Part shown: in pieces, positions 6,281-9,519 of the stretch
Numbering within the stretch: position 1 is the first letter of the stretch
Layout of the letters: each line of letters starts with the position of its first letter
DNA from: Candidatus Multiplicimicrobium inquinatum
GTDB lineage: Bacteria > Omnitrophota > Omnitrophia > Omnitrophales > Aquincolibacteriaceae
Direction of reading: 5' to 3'
Assembly: GCA_002344825.1 (NCBI GenBank)
Contig: DDUN01000048.1
Coordinates: forward strand, 31,118-40,636
DNA: 9,519 nt
Notes under the pieces: model-generated
Seen by the model: the letters and a program-made list of their open reading frames with translations, nothing else
What the model was told of the DNA's origin: nothing
Databases searched by the model: none
Translations under genes and position numbers: made by a program

Positions 6281-7276
6281 TCATCGAGATCGTTCAAGAA
6301 TATATCCCGCTAGTTTTTCCAAACTTTGACGAGCCGGTGAATCTTCGAAATGATCCAGGCAACGCTGCGCAACGACAATTTCTTCGCGCGCGCGCCGAAA
6401 AGTTGCTTCTAATCCGCCCTGCTCCGAAATCAAAAGCCGAAGCTGTTGAAAAGCTTCGGGAGAGCCCGACGCGTCGAGAAGACGAATCACCTCTTGTTTA
6501 AGCGCGGTGCTTTTACGCATCACTTCAATCAAAGGCAAAGTCATAACCCCTGCGGCTAAATCCGTTCCCAGCGTCTTTCCAAACTCTTCCTGATTGGCCG
6601 TAAAATCAAGGCAATCATCGATCATTTGAAAGGCGAGTCCGAAATGTTTTCCAAAATCAGCCAAAAGCAATGCCTGCTTTTCATCCGCTCCCGCCGTGCG
6701 GGCGCCGGCTTCAAGGACACAGGCTAAAAGCGATGCGGTTTTCTTATAAATAATTTCAAAATACTCGGCTTCGCTTAAGTCAAAATACCGAACGCGCCGA
6801 AGCTCATGAATTTCTCCGTCACAAACAATGCCGGCAGTTTTCAAAAACAAGCTCATTACTTCCCGCGGCGCGTTCTCAAAAATGGTCACCAGCGCGCGGT
6901 CATGCAAATAATCCCCCGCCAAAACTGCCGTCGCGGAGCCCCATTTTGAATTAACCGAAGCAAGTCCGCGGCGGATTTCAGCGCGGTCAATGATGTCATC
7001 GTGAATTAAAGTTGCGGCGTGAAAAATCTCAAAAGAAGCGGCTAAATTAAGCAGTTTGTTTAATGTAACTTCTGAATTACTTTTTTGAATGAGGGACGCG
7101 CCCAAAAAGGTCATTGCGGGACGCAGCATTTTTCCATGCGCTTGAAAAAAATGATCGGTCACTTCTTCAATCAGCGGATTCGAGGACTTGAGAATAACTT
7201 TAATCTGCGCGGGCACGCTCTTAAGCGAATCCGCGACAGGGGCATAAAGGTCATCCAAAAAAAACTGCGTTTTCAT
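6281..7276 (-). CDS. Polyprenyl diphosphate synthase, probably long-chain trans type
   Basis: Protein of 331 residues of the IspA/IspB family, which adds isopentenyl diphosphate units to an allylic primer. Motifs: 'GKMLRP' (48-53), first Asp-rich motif DDIID (93-97), 'RRG' (102-104), 'GDYLHDRA' (121-128), 'KTASLLA' (179-185), second Asp-rich motif DDCLD (220-224) and 'KTLGTDLAAGVMTLPL' (234-249). Ala88 and Thr89, the fifth and fourth residues before DDIID, are small; in this family aromatic residues there stop elongation early, so a long product such as a quinone side chain is likely. Chain length cannot be fixed from sequence. The start is ATG 7276, five bases after the rsmA stop, with no clear Shine-Dalgarno, suggesting coupling to rsmA. 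It could also supply the lipid carrier for the TMTC-like enzyme only indirectly, since those carriers are normally cis-prenyl. Confidence 0.93.
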   Translation of the reverse strand: MKTQFFLDDLYAPVADSLKSVPAQIKVILKSSNPLIEEVTDHFFQAHGKMLRPAMTFLGASLIQKSNSEVTLNKLLNLAASFEIFHAATLIHDDIIDRAEIRRGLASVNSKWGSATAVLAGDYLHDRALVTIFENAPREVMSLFLKTAGIVCDGEIHELRRVRYFDLSEAEYFEIIYKKTASLLACVLEAGARTAGADEKQALLLADFGKHFGLAFQMIDDCLDFTANQEEFGKTLGTDLAAGVMTLPLIEVMRKSTALKQEVIRLLDASGSPEAFQQLRLLISEQGGLEATFRRAREEIVVAQRCLDHFEDSPARQSLEKLAGYILERSR

Positions 7277-7281
7277 GAAGA

Positions 7282-8139
7282 CTATTTTAGCACATCACCG
7301 CTGTGGCGAATTCTTAAAAAAAGCGCGGCAAGTTTCTCAATCGCGACCTGATCCGCGCGCGTTTTTAAATCAATGTCGCACGCGGTAAAAAAACTTTCCA
7401 TGCTCAGGCGATCGGGCTTCTTTCCTTTTTGGCTTAACAGCAAAGTGACCAGCGTTTTCCTGCGTTCACTGAAAGCGGCTTTAATGAACGTATGAAATTC
7501 CGGCATCAATTCTGAATCAATAATTGGATCCTTCTTAAAGTGGATGCGAATCACGCTGGAATCCACGCTTGGAGCCGGAGTAAAACAGCCCTTGGAAACC
7601 ATAAACAATTTTTCCACCCGCCCCACTGCGGAAGCGGCCGCCGCAAGGCGTCCGTATTTGAAAGAGCCTGCCGGAGCCGACAACTTCTCGGTCACTTCCT
7701 TCTGCATCATCAAAACCGCCTCGGAAAAAGACGGCTGTTCTTCGATCAGCTTAAACAAAATAGGCGTTGTAATGTAATACGGTAAATTACTTACCAACTG
7801 CACAGATTCAAATCCTTCGCAAATCTCACGAAAATTGCATTTGATGACATCTTCATGAATTAAATGAAACGTATCCGGATATTCCGGCAAAAGCTCCTGC
7901 TCGAGTACTTTAATAAACTTGGGATCTTTTTCAATCGCAATCACCGTCATGCCGTGTTTCAACAACTCGACGGTTAACGCGCCAAGTCCGGGACCGATTT
8001 CAACCACCGTTTGTCCGATATGAGGATTCAACGCGCTGACAATTTTGCGCACAACATTCCCGTCCAACAATAAGTGCTGGCCCAAATCCCCTTTAACCTG
8101 AATTCCGTATTTTTGCAAAAGTGCGGTTTGAGAAATCAT
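7282..8139 (-). CDS. rsmA: 16S rRNA (adenine(1518)-N6/adenine(1519)-N6)-dimethyltransferase
   Basis: Protein of 285 residues (KsgA/Dim1 family). It dimethylates the two adjacent adenines in the 3'-terminal hairpin of 16S rRNA, a late 30S maturation checkpoint. Motifs: 'GDLGQHLLLD' (17-26, family LGQxFLxD), SAM motif 'VVEIGPGLGALT' (45-56), acidic Glu70 of 'AIEKD', 'HEDVIK' (95-100), catalytic motif NLPY (118-121), 'MQKEVTEKL' (145-153) and 'FTPAPSVDSSVIRI' (186-199). The C-terminal helical domain is present. The ATG at 8139 overlaps the pdxA stop by four bases (ATGA), and AAGGAG lies six bases upstream inside pdxA. Following pdxA is a gene order shared with enterobacteria. Confidence 0.97.
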   Translation of the reverse strand: MISQTALLQKYGIQVKGDLGQHLLLDGNVVRKIVSALNPHIGQTVVEIGPGLGALTVELLKHGMTVIAIEKDPKFIKVLEQELLPEYPDTFHLIHEDVIKCNFREICEGFESVQLVSNLPYYITTPILFKLIEEQPSFSEAVLMMQKEVTEKLSAPAGSFKYGRLAAAASAVGRVEKLFMVSKGCFTPAPSVDSSVIRIHFKKDPIIDSELMPEFHTFIKAAFSERRKTLVTLLLSQKGKKPDRLSMESFFTACDIDLKTRADQVAIEKLAALFLRIRHSGDVLK

Positions 8140-9110
8140 GCCAAACTCCTTAATTTAAGAACCAAATCAACCGCGCTTAAAAATGAAGATTCATCCGCCC
8201 GCCCTTGATAAGCAATGTCAAAAGCGGTTCCATGATCCGGCGAAGTGCGTAAGTACGGTAACCCCAAAGTCACATTAACACCATCACGAAAGGAAATCAT
8301 TTTAAACGGTGCCAAAGCCTGATCATGATACATTGCCAAAACAGCGCCAAACTTCCCGTGATACGCGTCATAAAAAACACTGTCGCCGGGATGAGGGCCG
8401 GAAACCGCGTAGCCCCGTTTTCGCGCCGCTTTTAAGGCCGGCACAATAACACGGTCCTCTTCATTGCCTGTTTCCTTACCGTGCGGGTTCAATGCGCAAA
8501 CGGCGACATCGCGCTTGGAAAACTGATACCGCTTAAGAAAGCCGGCCGTAAGTTCAATTTTTTCAAGCAAAAGTTTTTGCGTAATCAACGAGGAAACTTT
8601 TTTGAGCGGAACATGAATCGTAGCCAGGGTGACCAAAAAGCGGCTACCAACAAACATCATCGCGTATTTTTTAATCCGCGCTTTCTTCGCCAAAAACTCG
8701 GTATGTCCCACAAAGCTGGGGCAAGATAGACGCACCGCTGTTTTGTTAAGCGGGGCCGTCACAATCGCGGTCACCTTATCCGTTCGGGCCAATCTTTCCG
8801 CCAGCTGCACCGCCGCAAGCGCCTTAGCTCCGTTAACAAGCGCCAACTTTCCGGGCTGAATCTTTCCCTGAACATCCGCGTCCACATCTTTAAAATAAAG
8901 ACTCGGATTAGGTTTGGATGGATCTTCTTTCCCAAAATCCGTGAAAGGCAGCTTGAAACGCAATTTCTTTTCGGCCAGATCCAAAGCTTGCTTTGATCCG
9001 ATCACTAAAAAAGAAGCTTGCTTTAAACGTTGTCGAAGCGCTTTCAAAACAATTTCCGCGCCAATGCCGCCCGGATCTCCCATTGTGACCGCGATTAGTT
9101 TTGATTTCAT
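8136..9110 (-). CDS. pdxA: 4-hydroxythreonine-4-phosphate dehydrogenase
   Basis: Protein of 324 residues, normal for PdxA. It oxidises 4-phosphohydroxy-L-threonine with NAD(P)+ in the DXP-dependent pyridoxal phosphate pathway. Motifs: 'VTMGDPGGIGAEI' (8-20), 'VTAPLNK' (117-123), 'GHTEFLA' (135-141), and three metal-binding histidines: His166 ('TIHVPL'), His210 ('LNPHG') and His262 ('MYHDQ'). Then 'LGLPYLRTSPDHGTAFDIA' (282-300). The segment after His210 is 'GKETGNEED', about three residues shorter than the usual AGExGxxGxEE. The start is ATG 9110; no good Shine-Dalgarno is visible and the preceding bases are A/T-rich. The TGA stop overlaps the rsmA ATG. A SurA-like gene precedes it by 70 bases. 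Confidence 0.96.
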   Translation of the reverse strand: MKSKLIAVTMGDPGGIGAEIVLKALRQRLKQASFLVIGSKQALDLAEKKLRFKLPFTDFGKEDPSKPNPSLYFKDVDADVQGKIQPGKLALVNGAKALAAVQLAERLARTDKVTAIVTAPLNKTAVRLSCPSFVGHTEFLAKKARIKKYAMMFVGSRFLVTLATIHVPLKKVSSLITQKLLLEKIELTAGFLKRYQFSKRDVAVCALNPHGKETGNEEDRVIVPALKAARKRGYAVSGPHPGDSVFYDAYHGKFGAVLAMYHDQALAPFKMISFRDGVNVTLGLPYLRTSPDHGTAFDIAYQGRADESSFLSAVDLVLKLRSLA

Positions 9111-9133
9111 AAATTAATTGAGGGAAGAGAAAC

Positions 9134-9145
9134 CGCCGCGCGGCG
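9134..9145. repeat. Perfect 12-base palindrome between the PPIase gene and pdxA
   Basis: CGCCGCGCGGCG is its own reverse complement and lies in the only sizeable intergenic gap of the minus-strand gene run (9111-9180). As RNA it could make a short GC hairpin with a 4-base loop. On the minus strand it is followed by GTTTCTCTTCCCTC, pyrimidine-rich but not a real U tract, so it is at most a weak terminator or processing site. Confidence 0.4.
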
Positions 9146-9180
9146 CAAGCTTGAATAGGAAGCGCAAAACAGCGGCAATT

Positions 9181-9519
9181 TTAAATCTTTTTGCCTTTGA
9201 CTGAAATATAGGCGCTTTTTCTTAAATCTTCGATCCAGCGGGTAAAGCGTTCTTCGCTTTTCTTCTGAAACAAGATGTCATAAATTTGATCGCGCGACTG
9301 TTCAAATGTTTTTTGAACCGGCAACTGCTTTTCAACCACCTTGAAAAGATGATATCCGATCGGTGTTTCAATCACATCCGTCATTTGGCCCTCCGGCGTG
9401 GCAAAAATAATTTCATCCACGGCAGGAATCATTTGTCCCCGCAAAATCCAATTCCCTTTACCGCCCTGATCGGCATGCTTATCTTCCGAACTTTCTTCGA
9501 TGAGCTTATTAAAATCTTC
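9181..9519 (-). CDS. Parvulin-type peptidyl-prolyl cis-trans isomerase (SurA/PpiC-like), C-terminal part
   Basis: The last 112 codons of a gene whose 5' part lies beyond the right edge; the frame is open from the window end. The sequence begins 'EDFNKLIEESSEDKHADQGG' and continues 'GNWILRGQMIPAVDEIIF' and 'PIGYHLFKVVEK', which together are the second half of a rotamase (parvulin) domain: S-E-D, Q-G-G, G-x-M-x-P-x-x-x-x-x-x-F and G-Y-H. A charged C-terminal helix of about 45 residues ending in KGKKI follows. Such proteins help fold outer-membrane proteins in the periplasm. The order PPIase-pdxA-rsmA matches surA-pdxA-ksgA of enterobacteria and favours a SurA-like role, but the N-terminal chaperone domain and signal peptide are not in view, so PrsA/PpiC-type alternatives remain open. 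Confidence 0.9.
   Translation of the reverse strand, partial: EDFNKLIEESSEDKHADQGGKGNWILRGQMIPAVDEIIFATPEGQMTDVIETPIGYHLFKVVEKQLPVQKTFEQSRDQIYDILFQKKSEERFTRWIEDLRKSAYISVKGKKI

Noticed and set aside
9181..9444. Treating the prolyl isomerase as a complete 87-residue protein starting at 9444
   Set aside because: The codon at 9444 is an internal TTG within the conserved parvulin motif, and the frame stays open with matching rotamase sequence to the window edge, so the gene is a partial one continuing to the right.
1..9519. CRISPR arrays, insertion sequences, phage or toxin-antitoxin genes, tRNA genes
   Set aside because: No regularly spaced repeats, terminal inverted repeats, transposase motifs or tRNA-like cloverleaf signatures were seen, and nearly all of the sequence is accounted for by the listed genes.

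Overview
The window looks like chromosomal DNA from a diderm (Gram-negative-type) bacterium. The basis is a SurA-like periplasmic prolyl isomerase, a probable lipoprotein, a secreted or anchored peptidase and a long-chain polyprenyl synthase, together with GatCAB-type tRNA amidation and RsmA/RsmI rRNA methylation. Gene density is very high, and GTG and TTG starts are used. I cannot name the taxon from the sequence. The gene mix and the bacterial TMTC-like membrane protein would suit a poorly cultured lineage such as Omnitrophota or a deltaproteobacterial-type group, but that is a low-confidence inference.

Layout, read along the minus strand from the right edge. First comes the C-terminal part of a parvulin-type prolyl isomerase (9519-9181), then a 70-base gap. 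It is followed by a tight run: pdxA (vitamin B6), rsmA (16S rRNA dimethyltransferase), a polyprenyl diphosphate synthase, rsmI (16S rRNA C1402 ribose methyltransferase), purN (purine synthesis), an unrecognised putative lipoprotein, and an oligopeptidase B-like peptidase ending at 2116. From pdxA onward the genes overlap by 4 bases or are separated by 2 to 24 bases, and several Shine-Dalgarno sites lie inside the end of the preceding gene. The run therefore reads as one polycistronic unit. Facing it on the plus strand is one gene (546-2150) for a multi-pass GT-C/TMTC-like glycosyltransferase-type protein with C-terminal TPRs. Its last 35 bases overlap the end of the peptidase gene tail to tail. 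Divergent from it, at the left edge, are gatC and the start of gatA, with a good candidate promoter in the 153-base divergent gap.

How the genes relate: surA-like/pdxA/rsmA is the same order known from enterobacteria. Here it continues into isoprenoid, second rRNA-methylation and purine genes, a mixed housekeeping operon rather than one pathway. The accessory-looking content is the TMTC-like protein, the putative lipoprotein and the apparently exported oligopeptidase B.

I see no tRNA or rRNA gene, CRISPR array, insertion sequence, phage gene or convincing terminator. I did not find a clearly novel multi-gene system. The points most worth a second look are the changed conserved motif in the TMTC-like protein, the orphan lipoprotein, the exported oligopeptidase B and the shortened metal-site loop in PdxA.
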